Counted from the stretch's first letter, positions 17,605 to 26,473 are shown. The stretch: 64,000 nucleotides of DNA from Clostridium culturomicium (GCF_000821305.1 NZ_CCXK01000017.1:250159-314158), one strand, 5' to 3'. Notes: generated by a model not told the origin, from the sequence alone. Numbers and translations: made by a program.

Positions 17605-18351
17605 TTGGAGGATATTTATTTAAAGATTCAGGATGTCAATAAGATTTACCATAATCTTTTGAAAGAAGACACTATTGCATTAAAGGATATAAATCTTGAT
17701 GTAAAGCAAGGTGAATTTATTTCCATTCTTGGGCCTTCAGGTTGTGGTAAGTCTACACTGCTGAAAATTCTAGGGGGTTTAGAAAAACTTTCTAGTGGAA
17801 CTATGGAATATAAGGGTGGTAATGACCATGAGTTAGGATTTGTTTTCCAAGATTCAGTGCTGCTGCCATGGAAAAATGTTCAGGAAAATGCAGAGTTTCC
17901 ACTTGTAATTAAAAAGAAACTTAATGATGAAAATAAGAAGAAACTTGATGAGCTTTTAGAATTAGCGGGATTATCTGAATTTAAAACTGCTTTACCAAGA
18001 GAATTATCTGGAGGTATGAGACAAAGAGTTTCAATAGTAAGAGCTTTATCATATGATGCACCATTACTTTTAATGGACGAGCCTTTTGGAGCTTTAGATG
18101 CCATGACCAGAGATCATCTAAATGAAGAATTACTTAAAATATGGCAAAGAACAAATAAAACAATAATATTTGTTACTCATAGTATTGAGGAAGCAACCTT
18201 TTTATCAGACAGGGTTATAGTAATGTCTCCTAGACCAGGCAGAATAAAAGAAATAGTTAACATTGACCTTCCAAGACCAAGAGGTGAACAAACAAGAAAT
18301 GATGAAAGGTTTGCAGAGTACAATAAATATCTAAGGGGGATTATTGGATGA
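17605..18351 (+). CDS. NitT/TauT-type ABC transporter ATPase
   Basis: A 248-residue cytoplasmic ATPase with Walker A GPSGCGKSTLLK, Q-loop GFVFQDSVLLPW, signature LSGGMRQRVSIVRAL, Walker B LLLMDEPFGALDA and switch His in FVTHSIEEATFLSDR. The SVLLPWKNV and ATFLSDRV segments are typical of the SsuB/TauB/ThiZ group. Start is TTG at 17605, 7 bases after AGGAGGG. It overlaps the next permease gene by 4 bases. One ATPase serves two different permeases in this operon. Confidence 0.93.
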   Translation: MEDIYLKIQDVNKIYHNLLKEDTIALKDINLDVKQGEFISILGPSGCGKSTLLKILGGLEKLSSGTMEYKGGNDHELGFVFQDSVLLPWKNVQENAEFPLVIKKKLNDENKKKLDELLELAGLSEFKTALPRELSGGMRQRVSIVRALSYDAPLLLMDEPFGALDAMTRDHLNEELLKIWQRTNKTIIFVTHSIEEATFLSDRVIVMSPRPGRIKEIVNIDLPRPRGEQTRNDERFAEYNKYLRGIIG

Positions 18352-19133
18352 TGAAACCTTCTAAAAAGTCCAGTGTTTTAAAATCCACCATGGAATATGC
18401 AGCTTCTATTGGCCTTTTTATGATAATCTGGCAGATATATGTGATGATTGCAGATGTACCCAAATTTGTTTTACCATCACCAATAGAAGTAATGAAATCT
18501 TTCATCAATATGTTTACATCAGGAATGATTTTTCCTCATTTAGGGATAACAACAGTTGAAGTAGTTATTGGTTTTGTCCTTGGGGGACTTTTAGGAATGA
18601 TATTAGGGTATATCTTCGTAAAGGTTGATTTTATTAAGAGTGCATTTATGCCATACCTTATCTTTGCTCAAACAGCGCCAAAGATAGCTTTAGTACCTTT
18701 ATTTGTTGTATGGTTTGGTATAGGAATGGTTTCGAAATTAGTTCTGATAATTTCAATGGTGGTTTTCCCGGTTATGGCAGGAATGATTTTAGGTATTGAA
18801 TCCATGCCTAAGGATGCTAAAAATCTTATGACTGTATTAGGAGCTTCAAGATGGCAGTTGTTTTCCAAAATGGAGATGCCTTATGCATTACCAGCTTTAT
18901 TTTCTAGTTTTAGAATAGGAATTGTACAAGCAGTTATAGGAGCCATAGTTGCAGAATGGATGTCAGCTAAACAAGGGTTAGGTTATATATTGACCTATGC
19001 ATCGTCTACTTATGATACACCGATGCTTATGGCAGGTATCATTGCAACTATATTATTAGGAATTATTACATATGAAATAGTAAATGTTTTAGATTCAAAG
19101 TTATTATATTGGCACGAGTCTAAAAATCAATAA
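18348..19133 (+). CDS. NitT/TauT-type ABC permease 1
   Basis: A 261-residue membrane protein with about six membrane segments and the coupling-loop region MTVLGASRWQLFSKMEMPYALPALFSSFRIG, the EAA motif of SsuC/TauC-type permeases. It pairs with the ATPase directly upstream. A second, diverged copy of the same family lies at the end of the operon (21044), so the translocation pore is probably a heterodimer. Confidence 0.92.
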   Translation: MMKPSKKSSVLKSTMEYAASIGLFMIIWQIYVMIADVPKFVLPSPIEVMKSFINMFTSGMIFPHLGITTVEVVIGFVLGGLLGMILGYIFVKVDFIKSAFMPYLIFAQTAPKIALVPLFVVWFGIGMVSKLVLIISMVVFPVMAGMILGIESMPKDAKNLMTVLGASRWQLFSKMEMPYALPALFSSFRIGIVQAVIGAIVAEWMSAKQGLGYILTYASSTYDTPMLMAGIIATILLGIITYEIVNVLDSKLLYWHESKNQ

Positions 19134-19157
19134 AAAGATTTACGGGGAGGAATAACT

Positions 19158-19946
19158 TTGAAATACACTTCTGCGTCAGCTCCAAAGTATGGAGATAAGA
19201 TGCCACACTTAAGATGTTCAAAAGAAGATATTAGCGATATAGTTCTTTTACCAGGGGACCCTGGAAGAGTACATATGTTTAAAGATTTATGTGAGGACTT
19301 TAAGATAATTAGTACTAACAGAGAATATGTTGTTGGAACTGGTACATATAAAGGGGTAAAGATAACAGTATGTTCTACTGGAATTGGAGCGCCGTCAACA
19401 GAAATAGCAGTAATGGAACTTATTGGGCTTGGAGCAAAAGCGCTTTTAAGAATAGGCGGCACTGCAGCAATAAGAGAAGATGTGAATTGTAGTGAAATTA
19501 TAATTAATACTGGGGCTATGAGATTAGGTGGTTCATCGGTGTTTTATGCAAGACCAGAGTATCCAGCAATAGCATCCTTTGAGGTTGTAGAGTCATTTAA
19601 GGAAGCCTGTGAGGAAAGAGATAAAGTTTATCATATGGGTATATGTGCATCTATTGGTTCATTCTATCATGGACAAGGAAGAGCTACGCCATTTGAAAAG
19701 AATTATGATGAAAATGCAGTTTTAAAACAATATACAGACTTAAATATATTAAATTTGGAGATGGAAGCTGAAACTATATTTACAATTTCATCTTTATATG
19801 GAATATATACTGGAAGTATTTGTAGTGTTCATTGTAATAGAATTACAGATAAATGGCTTATAGATTATGAAGAGTCACAGATTAATATGTGTAGAACTGC
19901 TTTAGAAGGAGCGGTAAAGCTTAAAAATAAGTATATCAATAGCTAA
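19158..19946 (+). CDS. Nucleoside phosphorylase (uridine-phosphorylase-like)
   Basis: A 262-residue PNP/UDP-family enzyme that would split a nucleoside with phosphate into base and ribose-1-phosphate. Landmarks are VLLPGDPGRV (phosphate loop), STNREYVVGTGTYKG, STGIGAPSTEIAVMEL, LLRIGGTAAIRE and LNLEMEAETIFTISSLYG (the MEAE ribose-binding motif). It is closest in pattern to uridine phosphorylases, but GTAAI replaces the usual GTCGA/GTCG loop, so specificity is open. Start is TTG at 19158 with GGGGAGG upstream. Its place inside an ABC-importer operon strongly suggests that it handles the imported compound. Confidence 0.9.
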   Translation: MKYTSASAPKYGDKMPHLRCSKEDISDIVLLPGDPGRVHMFKDLCEDFKIISTNREYVVGTGTYKGVKITVCSTGIGAPSTEIAVMELIGLGAKALLRIGGTAAIREDVNCSEIIINTGAMRLGGSSVFYARPEYPAIASFEVVESFKEACEERDKVYHMGICASIGSFYHGQGRATPFEKNYDENAVLKQYTDLNILNLEMEAETIFTISSLYGIYTGSICSVHCNRITDKWLIDYEESQINMCRTALEGAVKLKNKYINS

Positions 19947-19990
19947 AGCTTATCAAATAAAAAATATTAATTTATTAGGGGGAAAATCAA

Positions 19991-21007
19991 GTGAAGAAAT
20001 TTATGAAAAAAACATTAATTCTTGCAACTACATGCTTATTAGCAGTTACTTTAGGTGGATGTTCTAAGGGCGATGATAAAGGATCAGCTGGAAAGGATGG
20101 GGAATTAAAGAAGGTTTCAATACAAATCGATGGTGCAGCAGTACCATATTATGCTCCACTTTACTTAGCAGAGGAGAAGGGGTTCTTTGCTGAAGAAGGT
20201 TTAGAAGTAGAGTTTTTCTATGCAGCAGCAGCAGATATAGTTAAAAATGTTGCAGCTGGAAATATAGAGTTTGGATTCCCAAATGCAGACTCAGTAATAT
20301 TAGCAAAATCACAAGGAATACCAGTGAAGGTTGCTCACACTACATATCAAAATGGGCTTGGATCAGTAATCTTTAATACTGATTCAGGAATAAAAACACC
20401 AGCAGATTTAAAGGGTAAAAAAGTTGCGGTAACAAGCTTAGGAAGTCCTAACTATATCCAGCTTCAGGTTATGTTAAAAGATGCAGGTCTAACTATTGAT
20501 GATGTTCAGGTTGAAGTTATAGGAACAGGAGCAATACTAAATGCTTTAACTACAGGAGAAGTAGATGCTATAGTGTTCTCAAAGCTAAGAACTGTAGAAT
20601 TAAATAATTCAGGATTCAATGTAAGTGAAATTGCATCAGATGATTACCTTCCTTCTTTCGGAAATGTTTTAATAGTTGGGGATAAACTAGCTAAAGAGGA
20701 ACCAGAAGTTGTTGATGGCTTTAAAGCTGCATTAACTAAATCAATAGAGTATATCATTGATGGTAATGTTGAGGAAGCTGTAGATTTAGCTATAAAAGAC
20801 CATGCTCCAACTTTTGCAGAAAAAAGAGATATAACAGTTAAAATTATTAATGAAATATTCGTTCCAACTTTATGGCAGAGTGAATATACAAAGGAGAATG
20901 GAATTGGAGCTTCTAACATTGAAAGATGGGAAAGCTTAATTAATACGTCTAAAGAATATGAAATAATAAATGAAACATTTGATGTTAAAGAGTTAATATA
21001 CGAATAA
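19991..21007 (+). CDS. NMT1/THI5-like ABC substrate-binding lipoprotein
   Basis: A 338-residue lipoprotein: signal peptide KTLILATTCLLAVTLGGC with lipobox LGGC, then an SsuA/THI5-like domain with VPYYAPLYLAEEKGFFAEEGLEV at its start and TPADLKGKKVAVTS in the middle. Such proteins bind pyrimidines, thiamine precursors, riboflavin, taurine or nitrate. Start is GTG at 19991 after GGGGG. The nucleoside phosphorylase next door favours a nucleoside or pyrimidine ligand; this is inference. Confidence 0.92.
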   Translation: MKKFMKKTLILATTCLLAVTLGGCSKGDDKGSAGKDGELKKVSIQIDGAAVPYYAPLYLAEEKGFFAEEGLEVEFFYAAAADIVKNVAAGNIEFGFPNADSVILAKSQGIPVKVAHTTYQNGLGSVIFNTDSGIKTPADLKGKKVAVTSLGSPNYIQLQVMLKDAGLTIDDVQVEVIGTGAILNALTTGEVDAIVFSKLRTVELNNSGFNVSEIASDDYLPSFGNVLIVGDKLAKEEPEVVDGFKAALTKSIEYIIDGNVEEAVDLAIKDHAPTFAEKRDITVKIINEIFVPTLWQSEYTKENGIGASNIERWESLINTSKEYEIINETFDVKELIYE

Positions 21008-21043
21008 GAGTATACTCTTTATCATTAGTTGGAGGTAAAAAAT

Positions 21044-21823
21044 ATGTTTTTTAAGAAGCATAAAAACATTATCCTTCCAATTGCTGTTTTTCCTATATTA
21101 ATTCTTTTGTGGGATTTGTCTATACAGATTTTTGATGTGCCATCTTATTTGCTTCCAAGACCAGGAGTATTATTTGAAAGCTTTATAAACCTGTTTCAAT
21201 CAGGTAACATTTGGGAACATATAAGTATAACACTGCAAGAAATCTTTATAGGTACTGGAATTGGAATTGTTGTAGGGGTAGTTTTAGGATATATAATGGC
21301 AAAGATAAGGATATTCGAAAAATTGATGATGCCTTTCATAATTATTATACAAACTGCACCAAAGATATCATTAGCTCCTTTATTTATTCTTTGGATGGGA
21401 CTTGGTATGGAATCAAAGGTTGCCTTAGTAGTAATGGTTGTTTCATTCCCGATAATGATAAATCAAGTTTTAGCTATAAGATCAATAGATGGTAATGTAT
21501 ATAATTTAATGAAGATATTAAATGCATCAAAGCTGCAGAAGTTTATTTATGTTGAACTTCCATATTCAATTGAAATGATGCTTTCAGGAATAAAGGTTGC
21601 AGTTACTCAAGCAATGATTGGGGCAGTAATCGGAGAAATGATAGGTTCTAAGGCTGGACTTGGGTATCTTTTAGTCTTAGGAAGTGAAACCTATGATATT
21701 AATATGATTCTTAATTCTGTATTAATCTTGAGTTTTATAGGGTTAGCATTATATTTAATATCAGAGTTCATGGAAAAGAAAATACTTTTCTGGAAAGAGA
21801 TTGAGAAAAGTGCTATAGGTTAA
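21044..21823 (+). CDS. NitT/TauT-type ABC permease 2
   Basis: A 259-residue membrane protein with six membrane segments and EAA-loop region LMKILNASKLQKFIYVELPYSIEMMLSGIKVA, homologous to permease 1 of this operon. The ATG at 21044 follows GGAGGT (21031-21036); the TTG at 21029 would include the ribosome binding site and is rejected. It is the last gene before a strong terminator. Two permeases with one ATPase indicate a heterodimeric channel. Confidence 0.92.
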   Translation: MFFKKHKNIILPIAVFPILILLWDLSIQIFDVPSYLLPRPGVLFESFINLFQSGNIWEHISITLQEIFIGTGIGIVVGVVLGYIMAKIRIFEKLMMPFIIIIQTAPKISLAPLFILWMGLGMESKVALVVMVVSFPIMINQVLAIRSIDGNVYNLMKILNASKLQKFIYVELPYSIEMMLSGIKVAVTQAMIGAVIGEMIGSKAGLGYLLVLGSETYDINMILNSVLILSFIGLALYLISEFMEKKILFWKEIEKSAIG

Positions 21824-21831
21824 TGAAGAAG

Positions 21832-21874
21832 AGCTGAAACAAAGCAAAACACTGCTTTGTTTCAGCTTTTTTTA
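21832..21874 (+). terminator. Rho-independent terminator of the IclR-ABC operon
   Basis: Perfect 15-bp stem AGCTGAAACAAAGCA (21832-21846) with 21853-21867, loop AAACAC, then seven T. Confidence 0.95.
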
Positions 21875-21900
21875 TTTAAAAAAATTAAAATTCAATAAAT

Positions 21901-21952
21901 CTACAATTTCGTAACGTATGATACGGAATTGTAGTGAAATTACAAATATAAT
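21901..21952 (+). promoter_or_regulatory. hcp promoter with CRP/FNR-type palindrome at -41.5
   Basis: GTAAC-GTAT-GATAC (21911-21924) is nested in a longer inverted repeat, CTACAATTTCGTA (21901-21913) against TACGGAATTGTAG (21922-21934). A perfect TATAAT lies at 21947-21952, its first base 29.5 bp from the palindrome centre. That puts the centre near -41.5, the class II activator position of CRP/FNR proteins. No -35 consensus is present. The clostridial hcp regulator HcpR is recalled to bind GTAACnnnnGTTAC-type sites. Confidence 0.75.
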
Positions 21953-21994
21953 GTGTATATAAGATAAACATTTAACTGATGGAGGGATTATATT

Positions 21995-23719
21995 ATGGAA
22001 AATACAATGTTTTGTTTTCAATGTCAGGAAACAGCAGGTTGCACAGGATGTACGAAGTTTGGAGTTTGTGGTAAGTCACCTGACTTAGCAAGAATGCAGG
22101 ATTTATTAGTTTACGTTACTAAAGGCTTATCAGAAATTACAACAAGATTAAGAAAAGAAGGACAAAAAGTAGATGATACAGTAAATAACTTAATTACTAT
22201 AAATTTATTTACAACTATTACTAATGCAAACTTTGATGATGCGATTTTTTATGAAAGAGTAAAAGAAACATTAAAAATAAAAGAAGAGTTAACTTTAAAA
22301 TTAAAAGATAAATCAGGTTTATCAGAAGCAGCATTGTGGAATGCTGACTCTAATGACAAAATTGATGATAAGGTTGGCGCTCTTGCTAAGCTTAAAAATG
22401 CAATTCTAGGAAGTGGTAAAGAAGATGTTGATATAGATAAGATTTTAGATGAAAAATCAACAAAGGTAGGGGTATTAGCTACTAAGGATGAAGATATCAG
22501 AAGCTTAAGAGAATTAATTATTTATGGTTTAAAAGGGTTGTCTGCATACATGAAACATGCTAATGCTTTAGGATATGATAATGAAACGGTGAATGCATTT
22601 ATGCAGTCAGCTTTAGCTAAGACATTAGATGATAACTTAAGTGTGGATGAATTAATTGCCTTAACACTAGAAACAGGTAAGGTAGGAGTAGATGGTATGG
22701 CACTTCTTGATGCTGCTAATACCGGAACTTATGGACACCCAGAGGTTACAAAAGTAAATATAGGGGTTAGAAAAAATCCAGGAATCCTTGTATCTGGACA
22801 TGATTTAAAGGATTTAGAATTATTATTAAAACAGACTGAAGGAACAGGAGTAGACGTATATACACACTCTGAAATGCTTCCAGCTCATTATTATCCAGCA
22901 TTTAAAAAGTATTCTCACTTTGCAGGAAACTATGGAAATGCTTGGTGGAAACAAAAGGAAGAGTTCGAAAGCTTTAATGGACCAATCCTAATGACAACTA
23001 ACTGCATTGTGCCACCTAAGGCAAGTTATAAGGATAGACTTTACACAACTGGGGCAGCTGGTTTTGCGGGATGCACACATATAAAGGGAATTAATGAAGC
23101 ATACAAAGATTTCTCAGTGATTATTGAACATGCTAAAAAGTGTAGTGCTCCAATAGAAATAGAAACAGGAGAAATTATTGGAGGCTTTGCACATAACCAG
23201 GTATTTGCATTAGCAGATAAAGTTGTTGAAGCTGTTAAAACTGGAGCTATAAAGAAATTCTTTGTTATGGCAGGCTGTGACGGAAGAGCAAAATCAAGAG
23301 ATTATTACACTGACTTTGCAAAAGCTCTTCCAATGGATACTGTAATTCTTACAGCAGGATGTGCAAAATATAAATATAACAAGTTAAATCTTGGTGATAT
23401 AAATGGAATTCCAAGAGTTTTAGATGCTGGACAATGCAATGATTCATATTCACTAGCTTTAATAGCATTGAAGTTAAAAGAGGTGTTTGAGCTTCAAGAT
23501 ATCAATGAGCTTCCAATAGCCTTCAATATAGCTTGGTATGAGCAAAAAGCTGTAATAGTTTTATTATCATTATTATATTTAGGTGTTAAGAACATTCATC
23601 TTGGACCAACACTCCCAGCATTCTTATCTCCAAATGTAGCTAAGGTATTAGTTGAAAACTTTGGAATTGGTGGAATAACAAATGTAGAAGATGATCTTAA
23701 AATGTTTTTAGGTGAATAG
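21995..23719 (+). CDS. hcp: Hybrid cluster protein (hydroxylamine/NO reductase-like)
   Basis: A 574-residue cytoplasmic Fe-S protein of normal family length. The N-terminal cubane motif is C-x2-C-x5-C-x2-C-x5-C (Cys 7, 10, 16, 19, 25). Ligands of the hybrid Fe-S-O cluster are visible in SGHDLKDLE, THSEMLPAH, TTNCIVPP, GFAGCTHI, LTAGCAKYKYNKL and DAGQCNDSYS. Hcp reduces NO (or hydroxylamine in vitro) and protects against nitrosative stress; some versions also drive protein S-nitrosylation. It is monocistronic: its own promoter carries an FNR-type palindrome and a terminator follows. A cupin/DUF1858 pair downstream shares the same promoter design. Confidence 0.95.
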   Translation: MENTMFCFQCQETAGCTGCTKFGVCGKSPDLARMQDLLVYVTKGLSEITTRLRKEGQKVDDTVNNLITINLFTTITNANFDDAIFYERVKETLKIKEELTLKLKDKSGLSEAALWNADSNDKIDDKVGALAKLKNAILGSGKEDVDIDKILDEKSTKVGVLATKDEDIRSLRELIIYGLKGLSAYMKHANALGYDNETVNAFMQSALAKTLDDNLSVDELIALTLETGKVGVDGMALLDAANTGTYGHPEVTKVNIGVRKNPGILVSGHDLKDLELLLKQTEGTGVDVYTHSEMLPAHYYPAFKKYSHFAGNYGNAWWKQKEEFESFNGPILMTTNCIVPPKASYKDRLYTTGAAGFAGCTHIKGINEAYKDFSVIIEHAKKCSAPIEIETGEIIGGFAHNQVFALADKVVEAVKTGAIKKFFVMAGCDGRAKSRDYYTDFAKALPMDTVILTAGCAKYKYNKLNLGDINGIPRVLDAGQCNDSYSLALIALKLKEVFELQDINELPIAFNIAWYEQKAVIVLLSLLYLGVKNIHLGPTLPAFLSPNVAKVLVENFGIGGITNVEDDLKMFLGE

Positions 23720-23748
23720 GAAAATAAAAACAGAAAATTAAAATACAA

Positions 23749-23792
23749 AATCCAGAGATGTATTGTAAGTATATCTCTGGATTAATTTTTAT
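23749..23792 (+). terminator. Rho-independent terminator after hcp
   Basis: AATCCAGAGAT (23749-23759) pairs with ATCTCTGGATT (23773-23783), followed by AATTTTTATT. Confidence 0.88.
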
Positions 23793-23840
23793 TGGATATT
23801 TGAAATTAAGATTAATGAAGTTATTATAAAACTATAAAAT

Positions 23841-23882
23841 GTAACATAGGTTACAGAGTTTTCAGGAGAAATAAAATATAAT
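23841..23882 (+). promoter_or_regulatory. Cupin-operon promoter with perfect GTAAC-N4-GTTAC site
   Basis: The palindrome GTAACATAGGTTAC (23841-23854) is perfect in its 5-base arms. TATAAT lies at 23877-23882, again 29.5 bp from the palindrome centre to the first base of the hexamer, the same geometry as at hcp. No -35 consensus is seen. Both genes are therefore probably activated by the same CRP/FNR-family regulator, which is not encoded in this window. Confidence 0.78.
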
Positions 23883-23948
23883 CTAATCATAAGAGAAAGA
23901 GATTATTAAACAATAATAACTAAACAAAATTTTATAGGAGGGTAAGTT

Positions 23949-24275
23949 ATGAAGAGAATAGATATAAATAATGAAAAGAATAAGGTAACTAATATTGGGG
24001 AAATAGAAACTAATAAAGCATTACTATCATTAAATGAAAAATTCAAAACTGTATTTTTCAAATTTGAAGAGGGAAAAGGACTCCCAAATCACTCACATAA
24101 TGGATATGCTTCAATTCAAGTGTTCAGTGGCAGGGTTGATATAGAGTTTGTATCAGGTGAAAAATTTGAATTAAAGACAGGCGACTTTTTACCTTTTGAT
24201 GCGAGAGTAGAACACAATGTAATTGCGTTAGAAGAAAGTAAGGTAATAGTTACAATAGGACAGGCTTTAAGCTAG
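23949..24275 (+). CDS. Small cupin protein, likely co-regulated with hcp
   Basis: A 108-residue single-domain cupin. Motif 1 is LPNHSHNGYASIQVFSG with two metal-type histidines; motif 2 is LKTGDFLPFDARVEHNVIA with the third His. It should bind a metal (Fe, Mn or similar) in the cytoplasm. No substrate is known. It is followed after 71 bases by a DUF1858 protein and preceded by an hcp-like promoter, which suggests a role in nitrosative or metal-cluster stress. GGAGG lies 7 bases before the ATG. Confidence 0.88.
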   Translation: MKRIDINNEKNKVTNIGEIETNKALLSLNEKFKTVFFKFEEGKGLPNHSHNGYASIQVFSGRVDIEFVSGEKFELKTGDFLPFDARVEHNVIALEESKVIVTIGQALS

Positions 24276-24346
24276 TAAGTAAAATTAATATAAAAATAAG
24301 TAGTTAAATAAAGAAAAAATAATAAAAAGAATAGGAGTAGTATATT

Positions 24347-24535
24347 ATGATAAAAAAAGAGAATACAATAGGTGAAATATTAAGGATGAGTCCAAAGGCA
24401 GCTAACGTTTTAATGAAATTTGGAATGGGATGTTTAGGTTGTCCTTCAGCGACAATGGAGAGTTTAGAAGAAGCATGCTTAGTGCATGACTTGGATATAA
24501 ATGAAGTTCTAAATAAGTTGAATGGTGAAATATAA
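24347..24535 (+). CDS. DUF1858 protein (ScdA/RIC N-terminal-like)
   Basis: A 62-residue protein: TIGEILRMSPKAANVLMKFGMGCLGC followed by MESLEEACLVHDLDINEVLNKLN. This is DUF1858, the same fold and GMGCxGC motif found at the N-terminus of the RIC/ScdA/YtfE di-iron proteins that repair Fe-S clusters after NO damage. The CLGC pair could bind a metal or react with NO. Its linkage to the cupin and to an hcp-type promoter fits a nitrosative-stress role. GGAG lies 9 bases before the ATG. Confidence 0.88.
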   Translation: MIKKENTIGEILRMSPKAANVLMKFGMGCLGCPSATMESLEEACLVHDLDINEVLNKLNGEI

Positions 24536-24566
24536 AAGGTTATAAATATATTAATATAAAGCATAG

Positions 24567-24600
24567 AAACTGCTAAGCATAAGCCTAGCAGTTTTATTTT
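24567..24600 (+). terminator. Rho-independent terminator after DUF1858 gene
   Basis: AAACTGCTA (24567-24575) pairs with TAGCAGTTT (24586-24594), then TTATTTT. Confidence 0.85.
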
Positions 24601-24674
24601 GTGGAATTTAATTTGTCAGAGTGAAATATGTAGGGGAGTTATTTAAATTAAAGTATAGAGTAATATTTATATAG

Positions 24675-26309
24675 CTATTTATTTTTTACAAAGGGATAGA
24701 ACTTCATAGCTATAGCAAGTGATAGTAAATGATTTTTATCAGAAAGGTTATATCCTGTAAGTTGTTCGATTTTCTTAATTCTGTACATTAAGGTATTTCT
24801 ATGGAGAAATAAATTTTGAGCAGCTTGAGTTTTTACTCCCATACATAGAATTAATTGATTTAAGGTTTCTAAAAGTTCACTATCATTTTCTTTATCATGT
24901 TTTTCAAGTACTCCCATGGTATTTTGTATGTAATTTTGTAGGTATTCATTATCAGCAACTTGAAGTAGTGCTTGTTCTAAACGATTATTTTCAATGAAAA
25001 CAGTCTTTGAATTTCCACCAGTTAACCTAGATATTTTGATTGCTTCACGTGCTTCTTTATTTGCTTCTATTAAAGCGGTATAAGAGTAGAATATGCTGCT
25101 TATTCCAACGGTAAAGTTAATGGATAATTTTAAGTTTAACTTATCTTGAATTTCTTCTATACAGTATAGCAGAGTATTTTCAATACATGTACTTGGGATA
25201 AGACAGGTGAAACTATCACTTTTAGGGATAACAGTAAAGTTTTCGGTAACTTTTTTAAATTTCAGTTCTATAGTATTGAGAATAAATTCTTTTATGTTTT
25301 GAATATAATACTCATCCTTATTTTTTATTATTTTATCGAATTGATCTACGTCAAAAATTACTAGCCTTAAAGGTGGTGAGGGCCACTTTAGATTAAAGGC
25401 TCGAAGCTTTGCTTCTTCCTCTGATTTTATGTTACCGGTAATTATATCTAAGAAAAAGTGGTTACCTATAAGTTTCATCTGCTCATTCAAAGCATGTTGC
25501 TTGGAAAATTCAAGCGCAATAGCTGTCGATGCTTGGTCAATAATTATATCAGACATTTCATTTTTTGAATCAGGGTCTTCTTGCAAGATTAAGTAGCCAT
25601 AAGTTTCATTTTTGTTACTCATTTTTCTTACTCTATACAGAGTATTTGTTTCGATATCCTCATAAAAAATAATAGGCTTTTCTTTGAAATTTAGTAGTGT
25701 AGATGAATTTGAAAGATTAGTACAGAACGATTCTAATTTATTAGTGTAGTTTGTTTTAGGATATTCTATAGCTTCAATTTCAAAATTTGCATTAAGAATT
25801 GCATTAGCTGCTTTTAAAAGTGTGCACATTACACTAGAGATGGCATTAAATCCGCCTCCGCTTAATTCTAAGTCTATGAATTTATTATGGATGGTTTGAG
25901 AAAATTCAAGGCGTGAATGATGTTCATCAATAATTGCTTTAACCAAAGGAGTGAGTACTTCTACAAAAGGAAGATCATCGGGCATTTCAATTAGAGGTAC
26001 TCCTAACTTATCAGCAAGTTCTATAGCTTCTACGGAGAAGGGACCAATAAAGCGGGTTTTAATAGCTATGCCTGATGCTTCAGTCCTGTGAATTATGTTT
26101 ATGAGATCTATTAAGTTTAGGGAGGCACTATTAAGCGCGTAACCTGTGGTTATGAGCAGCTCGCCTTTAGTAAGCCAAGGTTCTATATCTGGAATTTCCA
26201 TGGAGTTTGCATGCAGAATAATATTCGACAATCCTTTTTTACCTGCTATTAATCTACATTTTTTTAATCCGCCAAAGTTAAGTGCGTCTTTAATAGTTAA
26301 AGCCATCAT
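24675..26309 (-). CDS. PucR-family transcriptional regulator
   Basis: A 544-residue regulator. Residues 1-125 are the PucR N-terminal domain (LTIKDALNFGGLKKCRLIAG, then WLTKGELLITTGYAL). A middle GGDEF-like/CdaR-type region follows. The C-terminal HTH_30 contains LFLHRNTLMYRIKKIEQLTGYNL. PucR proteins usually activate purine or amino-acid-derivative catabolism genes. It is divergent from the DUF3100/M20/DUF1177 operon and is its likely activator. ATG at 26309 or at 26306 both follow the run GGGGGG; the second is better spaced. Confidence 0.92.
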   Translation of the reverse strand: MMALTIKDALNFGGLKKCRLIAGKKGLSNIILHANSMEIPDIEPWLTKGELLITTGYALNSASLNLIDLINIIHRTEASGIAIKTRFIGPFSVEAIELADKLGVPLIEMPDDLPFVEVLTPLVKAIIDEHHSRLEFSQTIHNKFIDLELSGGGFNAISSVMCTLLKAANAILNANFEIEAIEYPKTNYTNKLESFCTNLSNSSTLLNFKEKPIIFYEDIETNTLYRVRKMSNKNETYGYLILQEDPDSKNEMSDIIIDQASTAIALEFSKQHALNEQMKLIGNHFFLDIITGNIKSEEEAKLRAFNLKWPSPPLRLVIFDVDQFDKIIKNKDEYYIQNIKEFILNTIELKFKKVTENFTVIPKSDSFTCLIPSTCIENTLLYCIEEIQDKLNLKLSINFTVGISSIFYSYTALIEANKEAREAIKISRLTGGNSKTVFIENNRLEQALLQVADNEYLQNYIQNTMGVLEKHDKENDSELLETLNQLILCMGVKTQAAQNLFLHRNTLMYRIKKIEQLTGYNLSDKNHLLSLAIAMKFYPFVKNK

Positions 26310-26360
26310 TTATCCCCCCCTATGTATAATATGACTAAAATTCCTAATGATGTTATTTAA

Positions 26361-26390
26361 ATTATATGAAAAGGAATCCTTTATTGTCAA
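26361..26390 (-). promoter_or_regulatory. pucR promoter with palindrome in the spacer
   Basis: Read leftward, TTGACA (26390-26385) and TATAAT (26366-26361) are both perfect and 18 bases apart. The palindrome AAAGGA-A-TCCTTT (26370-26382) fills the spacer exactly. A protein bound there would block RNA polymerase, so autorepression is likely. Confidence 0.8.
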
Positions 26391-26431
26391 TGGATAGAAG
26401 TGATTTGTAATCTTTTTAATTATGTTCTATT

Positions 26432-26473
26432 GTGCAATATGCACTAAAAGTAAAAGAAAATGTTGGATATAAT
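26432..26473 (+). promoter_or_regulatory. Probable PucR-activated promoter of the DUF3100 operon
   Basis: The palindrome GTGCA-ATA-TGCAC (26432-26444) is followed by TATAAT at 26468-26473. The palindrome centre falls near -42 relative to the expected start, and no -35 consensus exists. This is a typical activator-dependent layout. PucR encoded next door is the candidate. Confidence 0.6.
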
